A stretch of 40,669 bases of DNA, from contig JAIXQT010000155.1 in assembly GCA_027485595.1 (NCBI GenBank), positions 1 through 40,669 on the forward strand, read 5' to 3'. This document shows positions 14,779-23,448 of this stretch, in pieces. Each line of letters begins with the position of its first letter. The stretch's first letter is position 1. Below the pieces are notes generated by a model. It did not search any database. It saw only the letters and a program-made list of their open reading frames with translations, and was not told the origin of the DNA. Source of the stretch: Pseudomonadota bacterium. Lineage in GTDB: Bacteria; Bdellovibrionota_C; UBA2361; OMII01. The translations under genes were made by a program, and so were the position numbers.

Positions 14779-16761
14779 TTACTCGCCACTCATCCCAGCG
14801 AGCGCCTCCCGAATATCGGCTAGATCTCCCTCCAAACGCCTACGCAGCGAAGCCCGCGCGGCATCGTCCGGATTAGCGACCGTTTGAAAGAACTCGACCT
14901 CCTCCTGGGCGTTGTTAGCCTGCGCGGCCACGATATCGCGACGCGCCTTCAACTCTTCGAGCTGACGATAGGTCTCAGCCAACACCCCCTCAATCGCCGC
15001 TGAAACATCCTCTCGAAGCTTTCGTTGAAGCTGCGAACGAACCTCCGACAACCGATCCACCTCTCGACGCAGGTCATCGTTCGACGGATACAGCTCAAAT
15101 TCATCCTGCTTAGCCTGTAAACGATAGGTCGCTTCGGTCCACTCAGCGGCTCTCCTCTTAACTTTCTCAGAGACGGTCCCGACGCGCTCCATATCACCAC
15201 CGGGTTGAAAGAGATCTTGCCCCTCGTTCTCCGCCTTCTTTTTTCTTCCAAACCACAATGAAAGTTTACGGGATGCGATATCGATCTGCCCCTCTATCTC
15301 TTTAAGCTCCCGACTATACCCGTCGCGTTGTGACTGCGCTCTTTGCTGTGACGCCGCCGCTACATCCGGACTGGATTCTGAAAGGATCCTAAGTTGGGTT
15401 TCAATCTTTGTGGCTGCGCTCTCAAGGGTTTCTCGTTTAAAAGCGAATCCATGCGGCTGGCCCGCCCGTCCCCGAGAAGCGAAGTCCAAATCTCCTACTC
15501 GCCGAGCGATATCTGGAAGCCCCTCTCGAGCCCCTGACTGCCCACGATTGAGCGCGAGCTCCCTGGTGAGGTCATCGAATTTGGTGACGGGCCTCTCTCC
15601 CTCACTACGGGAGAACAACGACCACGATCGGACATCCAGAATCGAAACTATATCAGGAAAGGCCCCCCAACGACGGGCCACGTCTCCCACGACGAGACCA
15701 AAGATCACAGCAGCCCCGAGCATCAGGGTGACCGGAACCCCTTGGTTCTGGTGATAAATGCGCCGTTTGCGCTCTTTGAGACTCTCGCGCTCGGCGTGAT
15801 AATCTTTGGGTTCCTCAACCTGAGGGGCCTCTAAAGGAGCCGAGTCTTGCACCCCAGCGCTCAGCCCGTGTTGCGAAATCTGTCCCCCCTGCAGCTCTCG
15901 AACTGCAGGGTTCGCTACCTCTCCACCACGATCACCGACGGCAGAGCCGGAGAGTTCTCGAACTTTTCGGTAGTCCTGACCACGCCGACGTCCACCCACC
16001 TCACCGATTGAGATAACGAGTACAGTGATGTTGTCACTACCACCACGTCGATTCGCTAGATTAATTAGGATCTGATTCGCGTCATCGAGCGGATTCTGCC
16101 GTACAACGTCCAAGATCTCTTGATCCTGCACGAAGTTGTAGAGCCCGTCCGAGCACAACACGTAGATATCTCCCTCCTGAGGATCGTCACCCTCGCGATG
16201 GCACTCGACCATCACCTCAGCGAGCGGGCCGAGGGAGCGGGTTAACATGTGAGAGACCGGATGATGCTCAGCCTCTTGACTCGATAGAGCTCCGGACCGA
16301 ACCAGCTCCCTGACGAGGGTGTGGTCCTCGGAGATCTGGGAGATCGTATCACCCCGAATGCGGTAGGCCCGAGAGTCCCCGACATTGACGACAAACATCG
16401 CGTCAGAGGTGAATACGAGTCCAACCAAGGTAGTCCCCATGCCGGCAAGTTCCGGCTGTGCCGCTCCCTGCTCGAATATCTTCGAGTTGACCGTGGAAAC
16501 AACCGAGCTAAGGGACTCTGGATTTATCGCGCCACCTAGGGCTGGAAGGTCATGTTCTAACACGGATATTGCGAGGCGTGATGCGATGGCGCCACCCTTC
16601 ACCCCGCCCATACCATCAGCCACAAAGAAGCCTTGAAAAGACGGATGGCGCACAACGCCAAAGGAGTCCTGGTTCTCTTCACGCCGCATGCCAACATCCG
16701 TACCCGCGGCACACCGTAACGAGCCGAGATCGAGTCCTCTTTGTTGCGTGGAGGTTGTCAT
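14779..16761 (-). CDS. PP2C-type protein phosphatase with membrane segment and long coiled-coil domain
   Basis: The 660-residue protein has an N-terminal PP2C (PPM) Ser/Thr phosphatase domain, about residues 14-253. Motifs are GTDVGMRREENQDSFG, FVADGMGGVKGG (Asp49, Gly50), VVNVGDSRAYRIR, VLCSDGLYNFV (Asp204) and RRGGSDNITVLVI (Asp243), so the metal site looks complete. A disordered linker (254-335) leads to one hydrophobic helix at about 342-360. The remaining 300 residues are charged and largely heptad-like, with two coiled-coil stretches (about 450-520 and 545-650). Most bacterial PP2Cs of the PrpC/Stp type stop near 250 residues or after a short tail. It probably sits in the inner membrane with the phosphatase in the cytoplasm. 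No Hanks-type kinase gene is nearby. Confidence 0.88.
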   Translation of the reverse strand: MTTSTQQRGLDLGSLRCAAGTDVGMRREENQDSFGVVRHPSFQGFFVADGMGGVKGGAIASRLAISVLEHDLPALGGAINPESLSSVVSTVNSKIFEQGAAQPELAGMGTTLVGLVFTSDAMFVVNVGDSRAYRIRGDTISQISEDHTLVRELVRSGALSSQEAEHHPVSHMLTRSLGPLAEVMVECHREGDDPQEGDIYVLCSDGLYNFVQDQEILDVVRQNPLDDANQILINLANRRGGSDNITVLVISIGEVGGRRRGQDYRKVRELSGSAVGDRGGEVANPAVRELQGGQISQHGLSAGVQDSAPLEAPQVEEPKDYHAERESLKERKRRIYHQNQGVPVTLMLGAAVIFGLVVGDVARRWGAFPDIVSILDVRSWSLFSRSEGERPVTKFDDLTRELALNRGQSGAREGLPDIARRVGDLDFASRGRAGQPHGFAFKRETLESAATKIETQLRILSESSPDVAAASQQRAQSQRDGYSRELKEIEGQIDIASRKLSLWFGRKKKAENEGQDLFQPGGDMERVGTVSEKVKRRAAEWTEATYRLQAKQDEFELYPSNDDLRREVDRLSEVRSQLQRKLREDVSAAIEGVLAETYRQLEELKARRDIVAAQANNAQEEVEFFQTVANPDDAARASLRRRLEGDLADIREALAGMSGE

Positions 16762-16892
16762 GCGCGGTTATACGAAGGCTTCCCGAGCGCCGGCCAGGAA
16801 AGATGCCTATCATCCCGACGCTCATACCGGTAACTATCGGAGATCGAAGCCGCCAACTCAATAAAATAACTACAGGAAGTCCCCGAGGAGGA

Positions 16893-17966
16893 CTATTTAA
16901 CCTGCCGGACGAAGATCTTTCCGTCTAGGTATTTCTCGCGCTTGAGCTGTCCAAGCATCCGATCTGCTTGAACTTTGTTATCCTCAGGACCAACCATCAC
17001 TCGGTAGAAAGGTGATCGTCCTGTACTGTTATCCTCGAGAACTACCGGGAAGCCAGATTTTCTGAGTTTACGGGCGAGTTCCTCGGCCTCTCCTTTAGTC
17101 TTCGGAGCAGCCACCTGCGCGAAGTACCCCTTCGGAAGGCGCTTCACGACATTGACCTTCTCCTTCTTAGGATCAGCCTGCTTTGCAACCTTGGCAGGAG
17201 GGGTCTCCTCCTCTACTGCGTTAGCCTTCTTAGTCACGATCTCTTCGACGGGAGCGACAGCGGGCACCTTCTTGGCGGTAACAGCCGGCTCACGCTCAGC
17301 ACCTGTACCTTCAACCGCATCCGTGTCTCGGCCGAGAACTCGCACCTCGCCTCCCTTTCCGGAGATATCTTTCACCGCGGAGTCATCAACGAGAGCCTGT
17401 GCTCCACCAATATCCTGATTAAAAATCGCCTCAGAATCGGAGATCGCATCCCTCTTAGCAACCACAGCGGGCTCTTGTTCTTGAGCCTTTTGAGCGATCT
17501 CTTGGCGACTCTCTTGTACCGCCTTCACAATGCGCTGATCAGGCGCCTGTGGCTTCACAGCGTCGACAGGCTTTTTATCCTCGGATCCAACAACCGCTGA
17601 ACCACCGAGCTGTCCGTAGACATCGTCCCATCCCTTCTTGTTCTTGTCGGGGAACTCCTCGTTGAGCGCGAGCTTAGGAACTTCAACGCCTGACGCTGTG
17701 CGAGCTGCCTCAAAGCCTACATACCGACCGGAGAAAAATCCGATAAAATAGGAGCCAAATATCGCGCCGATAGCGAGGCCGAGCCACACAACTACCTGGA
17801 GTGCCCCAAGGCGGATCTCCCAACCACGACTGTTGCCACGTCTCGCCGTCATTGATGGTCTCCCATTCTCTTCTGAGGGGCGCACACGGAACCCCTGAGT
17901 CAATCCTCGTCCAACACCGGTTCCGGAACCTTGTTGTGTAGCGTGCTCTGCTGAAGACTTGCGCAT
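16893..17966 (-). CDS. membrane-anchored SPOR-domain protein
   Basis: The 357-residue protein has a basic cytoplasmic N-terminus (1-52), one membrane helix (about 53-77, IRLGALQVVVWLGLAIGAIFGSYFIGF), a long Lys/Glu/Val/Ala-rich periplasmic linker (about 80-270) and a C-terminal SPOR domain (about 275-357: GYFAQVAAPKTKGEAEELARKLRKSGFPVVLE, SPFYRVMVGPEDNKVQADRMLGQLK). SPOR domains bind denuded septal peptidoglycan, so a role at the division site is likely. It starts inside the stop of the ArgS-like gene (TAATG), indicating translational coupling. An argS-SPOR gene pair is common in deltaproteobacterial genomes, which supports reading the upstream gene as an ArgS relative. Confidence 0.92.
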   Translation of the reverse strand: MRKSSAEHATQQGSGTGVGRGLTQGFRVRPSEENGRPSMTARRGNSRGWEIRLGALQVVVWLGLAIGAIFGSYFIGFFSGRYVGFEAARTASGVEVPKLALNEEFPDKNKKGWDDVYGQLGGSAVVGSEDKKPVDAVKPQAPDQRIVKAVQESRQEIAQKAQEQEPAVVAKRDAISDSEAIFNQDIGGAQALVDDSAVKDISGKGGEVRVLGRDTDAVEGTGAEREPAVTAKKVPAVAPVEEIVTKKANAVEEETPPAKVAKQADPKKEKVNVVKRLPKGYFAQVAAPKTKGEAEELARKLRKSGFPVVLEDNSTGRSPFYRVMVGPEDNKVQADRMLGQLKREKYLDGKIFVRQVK

Positions 17967-19213
17967 TAGCCCTCCGTTATTGCTGGCAGTATACCGACAA
18001 CACCGAGCACTAGACCAGCGTTTATCTGCATCACTTCATCGGTGAGAGTCCCGTTTCTAAGCGCAGCGCGGTAGTGGGGCGCGTTCAAAACCGCATGGGC
18101 TCGGGCAGCGAAGTCCTCAGCCACGGTGCTCCACGCCACCACCTCGCCCTCACGGACGGCCCGGGCGGTAAGCGCTGGAAGCAAGAGCGCCCGAAGAAAC
18201 AGGTCACGGTCACGTAGAGGAAGCGAAACAACACGATCGAGAAGCTGGGCCTGACTTTCAGTTGCAATCGGCGCGACGAGCTGTCCTATTCGTTGATGTA
18301 AAACTTGAAGGGTCCACCGTGGGGATGCGCATTCATCATACAGAGCGACAGCCGGGTCGAGATCCCCAGACGGAATCGAAGACGCCATGTGATGTATCCA
18401 TCGGAGCCACAACTCCCGTCCACTCAATCGCCGCACGACCTTCTCAAGGACCGCCGCCGAAAGCAGCTCAGAGAGGGCACGCTCTCGACTGAGGAGCCAC
18501 CCATCGGAAGGGATTTTGAGAATCCCCATACCCGCGTTCCGGGTGTCCACAAACCACTGCTTCACCTCACGTGATAAACGATCGTGGTAATGATGAGAAC
18601 TCCACACTACAACGGGCGCTTCGCGACTGATAAACTCTTTGGGCACAGCATACGACAAGCGGGACTCGCCTTCATTACGGAAGCAGCGGCTTACCGCGTC
18701 TTGCGCCAGATCGATCACCTCATCCTGCGTCGAGACGAAACGAGGAGGCTCAGGCTCAAACCCGAGGCGACACCCTCCCTCAAACGCCACAGTGAGAAGC
18801 GCCTGCATCGCGCTGCATGCGATGAGGCGAAGTCGGGCATACACGGGCGTCGTCGAATCGGGAACGAGGCACATGATCGTGCGAGCCTCGGTCGCTCCAC
18901 TACCGTTCTCAAAGAGCTCATGGCGCAGCTTCGCCTCCTCTCGAAGGATGTTCGAAGGGGTCTCTGTCAGGACGATATATCCCGCCACTACATTCCACGC
19001 GCCAGGAACGTGCGCCTTGAGATCCGACACCAGATCTCGCGCTATAGCGAGCGCGTCACCACGAAGCGCTCGAGCCACCTCAATTGCGGCGGTCGAACTC
19101 ACCTCTCCTTTCGAGAGATCGAGCATCGGCAGAAACCGCGCGCCGAGAGTAACCTCAACAGAGGGATACCGCCTTTGAAGAGATTCTGAAAGAACCCGGG
19201 AGAGCGTACTCAT
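17966..19213 (-). CDS. arginyl-tRNA-synthetase-like protein lacking catalytic motifs (pseudo-ArgS)
   Basis: This 415-residue protein looks like a decayed ArgS. Residues about 1-100 follow the ArgS N-terminal domain that contacts the tRNA D-loop (VARALRGDALAIARDLVSDLK, then VVAGYIVLTET, compare the ArgS GGYLNFRL strand). The last 100 residues follow the DALR anticodon-binding helices (WSTVAEDFAARAHAVLNAPHYR, MQINAGLVLGVVGILPAI). Where ArgS has the HIGH motif, this protein reads TPVYARLRLIACSAM, and no KMSKS-like motif or complete catalytic core is visible; it is also about 140 residues shorter than usual ArgS. It overlaps cca (ATGA) and the SPOR gene (TAATG). It may bind tRNA without charging it. 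A full argS would have to exist elsewhere. The frame is intact. Confidence 0.65.
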   Translation of the reverse strand: MSTLSRVLSESLQRRYPSVEVTLGARFLPMLDLSKGEVSSTAAIEVARALRGDALAIARDLVSDLKAHVPGAWNVVAGYIVLTETPSNILREEAKLRHELFENGSGATEARTIMCLVPDSTTPVYARLRLIACSAMQALLTVAFEGGCRLGFEPEPPRFVSTQDEVIDLAQDAVSRCFRNEGESRLSYAVPKEFISREAPVVVWSSHHYHDRLSREVKQWFVDTRNAGMGILKIPSDGWLLSRERALSELLSAAVLEKVVRRLSGRELWLRWIHHMASSIPSGDLDPAVALYDECASPRWTLQVLHQRIGQLVAPIATESQAQLLDRVVSLPLRDRDLFLRALLLPALTARAVREGEVVAWSTVAEDFAARAHAVLNAPHYRAALRNGTLTDEVMQINAGLVLGVVGILPAITEG

Positions 19214-20328
19214 ACCGCGCCACCATTTTTGAGAGACCGTAAGAACACCTCTTGGCGAAGGAGCCCGAACATAGCGAGTGCGTCCGCATTAGAGTTGAGC
19301 GTGGAGACCGACATCTGTCCATCAACAGCGGCTTTCGCGCGGCGGATCATCCGAGTCCCTTCGCTCGTCGCCTGAGCGATATCCTCGCGCCCATCCTGCA
19401 GAAGAAACGCGAGGATGATAAGCTTTCCTGCCTCAAGAAATTCCTGCGCGGTGACCAGGGTGCGGTGTGGGACGATGGCGCTCAGCGCGTCGACAACATC
19501 CTCGCCTCGCTCTTCGTCGACAATAGGGAGATGCGAAAAGAGCCCTCGCTCTACGAACTCTTGAATTACCTCAGCTGGAGACTCCTCTCCAAGCGCTGTA
19601 ACAACCTCATTCCATACCCGACGGGGTGAAAGGGTCGCTAACGCGCCTCCACGAACCGCCTCATAGAAACCAGCGAGTGTCGCTCGGTCAAAGTTAAACG
19701 AGAGACGAACCACGTAGCGTACTGCTCGAAAGAGTCGTGTTGGATCATCAATAAAGCTTTGAGGATGAAGAATTCTCAGTGTCGCGCCCTTGATGTCCGC
19801 CAACCCAGCACAGGGATCGATCACGCGTTGAGCTAAATCATCTGAAATGACAACTCCGGCGAGAAGGTCGCGATACGCTGAAAGAGGCAACGCGAGAGCG
19901 TTACTTGAAAAATCTCGTCGCCACAGATCGCTCTCAATCGTGGTTGGTTTTACAACGGGGAGAGCCCCAGGACGGGCGTACTCCTCGCTCCGCGCCGTGG
20001 CGATATCGACCTCAGAGAGATGCGGCGCGTCTCCGCTCTCCGGTCGAAACGGTGAGAAGAGCTTCGAGGTGAGGAAGCTCACATGTTCACGCCGCTCTCC
20101 ACCAATCTCTTTCTGCAAGGCCAACGAGAACGCGAGCCCGTCTCCTTCAACCACAAGATCAAGGTCGTAATCCCCGACAGAGCGTCGCATGAGGAGGTCA
20201 CGCACGAAGCCGCCTACGATAACAACACGTTCACCGCGCGCGTCCGCGACACGGAGAGCGGCGTCGACGACCGCGCGCAAGGGCACGGAGCCTACTGGGA
20301 CATCTTTTTCGAGCGATGGATTGGACAC
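19210..20328 (-). CDS. cca: CCA-adding tRNA nucleotidyltransferase
   Basis: The 372-residue enzyme is a class II tRNA nucleotidyltransferase, which builds or repairs the CCA 3' end of tRNA. Motif A is VVIVGGFVRDLLMRRSVGDYDLDLVVEGDG, with catalytic DxD at residues 55-57; motif B is LWRRDFSSNALAL; motifs C and D follow in IDDPTRLFRAVRYVVRLSFNFD and LSPRRVWNE. There is no HD phosphohydrolase domain, so it is the short form. It might be a poly(A) polymerase or an A- or CC-adding variant, which cannot be separated by eye. It starts 11 bp after dcd and overlaps the ArgS-like gene by 4 bp, so tRNA-related genes are neighbours here. Confidence 0.92.
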   Translation of the reverse strand: MSNPSLEKDVPVGSVPLRAVVDAALRVADARGERVVIVGGFVRDLLMRRSVGDYDLDLVVEGDGLAFSLALQKEIGGERREHVSFLTSKLFSPFRPESGDAPHLSEVDIATARSEEYARPGALPVVKPTTIESDLWRRDFSSNALALPLSAYRDLLAGVVISDDLAQRVIDPCAGLADIKGATLRILHPQSFIDDPTRLFRAVRYVVRLSFNFDRATLAGFYEAVRGGALATLSPRRVWNEVVTALGEESPAEVIQEFVERGLFSHLPIVDEERGEDVVDALSAIVPHRTLVTAQEFLEAGKLIILAFLLQDGREDIAQATSEGTRMIRRAKAAVDGQMSVSTLNSNADALAMFGLLRQEVFLRSLKNGGAV

Positions 20329-20339
20329 GCTAAGAGGCT

Positions 20340-20909
20340 CTACTCAATTTCGTCGTCACTCATGATCTCGTTGTTGTAGATCGGAATTCCAACCGACTGC
20401 TGGTAGCGATACTTCCCCTTGTCGTCGTAACGCACCGCGCTCGGGGTCTTGAGCTCGAAGAGAACCACTCGAGCGATCTTCATCTTCGGGTAGAGCAGGA
20501 TCGGGTTCGGTCCGTGATTAGCCAACTCCAACGTCACAGGACGATCGCTGTGTCCGGGATACACCATCATCGCGGTCTGTACGATCGTGAGACCAACACG
20601 CGCTAAGGTGCTACGCCCCTCAATCATGAAGCCGAGCGAGTTTCCAACCGTCACGTTCTGATACGTGTGCCCCAAGATAAATTCGCCTGGCTGCAGCGCG
20701 TAGGGCTGGTCCGGGGTGATGATGATCGAATCGTAGGGAGGTGGACCGGAGGTGCGCACGTCAACGACGTGACCAGCCTGAGGCTTCAAAAGCTCAGCGC
20801 CCAAGTGCATCGTGATCCCCGAGGAGCGAATCCACTGAGAAGAATATGGAGAAACCTTGAGCTCGCCGCTCTCGATGACCCTCTTAATATCCGCATCTGA
20901 CAACATCAT
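20340..20909 (-). CDS. dcd: dCTP deaminase family protein
   Basis: The 189-residue protein starts MMLSDADIKRVIESGEL, matching the family start MILSD; the ATG at 20909 is chosen for this and for a gggag ribosome site nine bases upstream. The catalytic segment includes IEGRSTLARVGLTIV (Arg104) and VTLELANHGPNPILLYPKMKIARVVLFEL with Glu128 as the likely catalytic acid. The loop between is unusual: VQTAMMVYPGHSDRP, where E. coli Dcd has HVTAHRIDPGWSG. It should turn dCTP into dUTP, feeding dTMP synthesis; whether it also cleaves dUTP cannot be told. It is the first gene of the dcd-cca-ArgS-like-SPOR run. Confidence 0.87.
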   Translation of the reverse strand: MMLSDADIKRVIESGELKVSPYSSQWIRSSGITMHLGAELLKPQAGHVVDVRTSGPPPYDSIIITPDQPYALQPGEFILGHTYQNVTVGNSLGFMIEGRSTLARVGLTIVQTAMMVYPGHSDRPVTLELANHGPNPILLYPKMKIARVVLFELKTPSAVRYDDKGKYRYQQSVGIPIYNNEIMSDDEIE

Positions 20910-21097
20910 AATGAAAAGCTCCCTCGATCGACCCCAAGAACGGGGCTCCCACACTACGCAGATACCGACATCTCCTCAAGGCTCCACCCCTATATCTTGG
21001 GGCCGAACCGGCACCGGAATCAAAGCGATTCTCAACAAACTGTATTCATTGCACTTTCTCCCAATTCGGGGAGCAACGTCAACCGAGCCGATCACTC

Positions 21098-21125
21098 TTG
21101 CTCGAATCCGGCGACCGGGTATACA
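21098..21125 (+). promoter_or_regulatory. probable sigma-70 promoter for the small membrane protein
   Basis: TTGCTC (21098-21103) and TATACA (21120-21125) are separated by 16 bp, 31 bp before the ATG at 21157. Confidence 0.45.
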
Positions 21126-21156
21126 CTCGCAACGCTTTCAATATGATAGGGTATCT

Positions 21157-21420
21157 ATGGAACTCAAAACTAGCGAAGTAAACGGTGCATTCAGATGGCT
21201 TCTTGGAGCGGGAGCTGCCGCTATTGGCTTGAGCCTCTTCCTCTTTTGGGCCGACGAATCCGTTATGGGTAAAGCTAAGGAGCGTGATATCGCTCACAAC
21301 GCCCAGCTTCGAGAGCTTCGCGTTGCTCAATCCGCTCTTCCATCCGGCGTAACTGACGAACGTCAGCTCCTCCCTCTTCAGATCGAGGCAGACGCGCAGG
21401 GCGGCACAGGAACGAAGTAG
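21157..21420 (+). CDS. small single-pass membrane protein, function unknown
   Basis: This 87-residue protein is not one I recognise. A hydrophobic helix covers about residues 13-31 (WLLGAGAAAIGLSLFLFWA), followed by a charged, helical, hydrophilic tail (KAKERDIAHNAQLRELRVAQ) and a flexible end. The frame is open further upstream, but the ATG at 21157 follows the promoter-like site at 21098-21125 and begins the protein-like part. It is divergent from dcd and lies 12 bp before the TPR gene, so the two plus-strand genes probably form one transcript. Confidence 0.65.
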   Translation: MELKTSEVNGAFRWLLGAGAAAIGLSLFLFWADESVMGKAKERDIAHNAQLRELRVAQSALPSGVTDERQLLPLQIEADAQGGTGTK

Positions 21421-21432
21421 TCTTCGTACCCC

Positions 21433-21990
21433 GTGCGTCGAATCTCACACGTAGTCATACCTATCTGCGTCGACATCTTGTGGCGTTTACGCCCTTACGC
21501 CGTTAGTACGAACCGCCCCTCGCCCTCCCCTCTTTCGACGGATGAAGACCCGGCTGATACCGCGGAAGTTGAGGCTCTTCGAGCACTCATTCGTCGCTTC
21601 CCATACTGGGTGAAGGGACGGGCCTTGCTCGCTGCGAAAAGCTTAGCCGTCAACGACGTAGCTACCGCCTACGCTGAGGCGCAAGCCCTCCTTATCCTTG
21701 CTCCCAAAAAATCACACTACTGCGCGACTGCTCTCTTTGAGCTCGGTCGATGCTTCTTACGTCGGGGCGACGCGGCCTCTGCCCTCGCGTTCCTTGATCA
21801 AGCGCTCGAGCTCACTCCGAACAGCACCCTCGTGCAAGAGGAGCGCTCCGCGGCGCTGGTGCTGCTGGGAGATAAGGGGCGTGCTCTTGATGTCTTAAAG
21901 GCTATCGATCCGCTAGAGCTCTCTGCGGAGGGAAAAGCTGCGCTGCAGTGGCTTTCGCATGAGCGATCAAGCACTCCAGCCTCCAGCTGA
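21433..21990 (+). CDS. TPR-repeat protein
   Basis: The 185-residue reading starts at a GTG; no better start with a ribosome site is seen, and the first 35 residues are not protein-family-like, so the true start may be downstream. Residues about 45-180 are helical and TPR-like: AKSLAVNDVATAYAEAQALLILAPK, ATALFELGRCFLRRGDAASALAFLDQALELTPN and RSAALVLLGDKGRALDVLKAIDP, with the typical small-residue and Pro spacing at repeat ends. TPRs mediate protein contacts; the partner may be the adjacent small membrane protein. It converges on the GT87-like gene. Confidence 0.7.
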   Translation: MRRISHVVIPICVDILWRLRPYAVSTNRPSPSPLSTDEDPADTAEVEALRALIRRFPYWVKGRALLAAKSLAVNDVATAYAEAQALLILAPKKSHYCATALFELGRCFLRRGDAASALAFLDQALELTPNSTLVQEERSAALVLLGDKGRALDVLKAIDPLELSAEGKAALQWLSHERSSTPASS

Positions 21991-22075
21991 GCAGACTATT
22001 CGACGCGCGAAGAATCATCGATGTGTATGAAAAGACTTGAGCACGGGGAACCTATCTCCTTTGGAAATGGTCGCA

Positions 22076-23266
22076 TTAAACGGCACCACGAACGCGCGCT
22101 GAGCTCTCTTTGATCAAAAGGTTGGTAGCGACATATCCCATAAGCGGAGCTAGCCACAGGTAGCTTCCTTGGCTATGACGGTCCGTGAGGTATGGAAGGA
22201 GCCCCGCGATAATGGTGGACAGAATGAGAAGAGCAAAGACTTTTCTTCGGGTAGATGTCGAGCTCACCTGAAACGCCCCTTGGGCGGTAATCAGAAGCGG
22301 AGGAACCATGAGGACGTAGTCATAATTCCTCAGGTACGGAGCTGAGAGAAGTATTCCAAAGACCGTCCCCGAGACAAAAAGCGGAGTGCTCTGCCGAACC
22401 AGGAGCAACGGAGCGATCAAGAGAGATCCAAAGAATAGACTGCCCAGAAACCGGGCCTGCCAGATATCAGCATCAGCGACGCTCTGCAGAGAGGTCATAA
22501 AAATGGGGATACTCGAGCATGTGTCGCATACCTTGTTTACGGAGAGAGAGTTCAACGCCACGAGATATCCGGGATACGAGGTGAGGCTCGTGGAATCGAT
22601 GAGCACACAGGCTACCAGGAGCACCGCAAAGAGAGCGAGAAAGAGTGCCACCTGCTTACCAAAGACAGCCCGCGATCCTCGGAGGGTCCAAAGTAGAAAC
22701 GCGAGGACAAAGGGAAAACCTAGGTGGGGTCTGAGGGTTGTCAGCATCAGCCCAACAGCCACAAGAGCATGGGAACGATGAATTGACGCCCAGAGAGTGA
22801 GGGCGATACCAACCCCAACGATCATTGAAAACTGGCCCACTATCAGGTGGCCCTGCGCCGGCGCGCTTAAAAGAATACTAGAGGTGATCAAGGCAATTGC
22901 TCGTGCTGAAGAACGCTGGCATATGAGCGCGACGGTAAGGAAGAGAAACCCGACATTGAGAAGCGCCCACGCGAAAGCGGCTTTCTGGGGTGAGAGGACG
23001 CCGAGCGGGAGCAAAAGTGCGAGATACCAGGGGGGACCCGCAAATGGGAAAGCCCCTTGTAACTCACCGTCGCCACTAGTGGGGGCGTCCAGCGCTCTAT
23101 CAAGGCGATAGAGTGCTCCTCCGTCATAGGCTCGTTCAAGACTCACATACAGCTGAGAGAAATCCAGGGTCGTTGGAAAGGAAACGGGTTCCCACACCAT
23201 CAGAGACAGCCCGAGAGCTAGGGTGAGCGTCCCTACAAAGCACTTTTGAATGACTGGGCTCAACAT
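22076..23266 (-). CDS. multi-pass membrane glycosyltransferase, GT87/DUF2029-like
   Basis: The 396-residue protein has about ten hydrophobic helices. It shows features of the GT87 (DUF2029) polyprenyl-phosphate-sugar-dependent glycosyltransferase family: an acidic first periplasmic loop after helix one (TTLDFSQLYVSLERAYDGGALY), FPFAGPPWYLALLLPLGVL, MLTTLRPHLGFPFVLAFLLW and APYLRNYDYVLMVPPLL. Relatives add mannose or arabinose to lipoglycans; the donor and acceptor here cannot be given. It follows the nuo operon on the same strand with a gap of 182 bp and is probably transcribed separately. Confidence 0.75.
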   Translation of the reverse strand: MLSPVIQKCFVGTLTLALGLSLMVWEPVSFPTTLDFSQLYVSLERAYDGGALYRLDRALDAPTSGDGELQGAFPFAGPPWYLALLLPLGVLSPQKAAFAWALLNVGFLFLTVALICQRSSARAIALITSSILLSAPAQGHLIVGQFSMIVGVGIALTLWASIHRSHALVAVGLMLTTLRPHLGFPFVLAFLLWTLRGSRAVFGKQVALFLALFAVLLVACVLIDSTSLTSYPGYLVALNSLSVNKVCDTCSSIPIFMTSLQSVADADIWQARFLGSLFFGSLLIAPLLLVRQSTPLFVSGTVFGILLSAPYLRNYDYVLMVPPLLITAQGAFQVSSTSTRRKVFALLILSTIIAGLLPYLTDRHSQGSYLWLAPLMGYVATNLLIKESSARVRGAV

Positions 23267-23448
23267 AACAACCGTGACGTAAGACTAAGGCGAGCTGCCA
23301 CAAGCCACACATCTTTCCCCCCCTGCCGGACCCCCTTTTCGCCGCACACCGCACAGTCACGCTGCGCTTGCGCAGTTTGCTTATGTAACACGCGGGAGGG
23401 TTCATCACTCGCCTGAGAACGGACTCCCCTCCTTGCAGATTTTCGCTA

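Noticed and set aside
18584-19189. 201-residue plus-strand frame opposite the ArgS-like gene
   Set aside because: The minus frame has tight overlaps with both neighbours and family-like blocks; the plus frame is Arg/His-rich and shadow-like.
21095-21115. Sequence resembling a tRNA T-loop (gctcgaatcc)
   Set aside because: No matching acceptor, D or anticodon stems around it.
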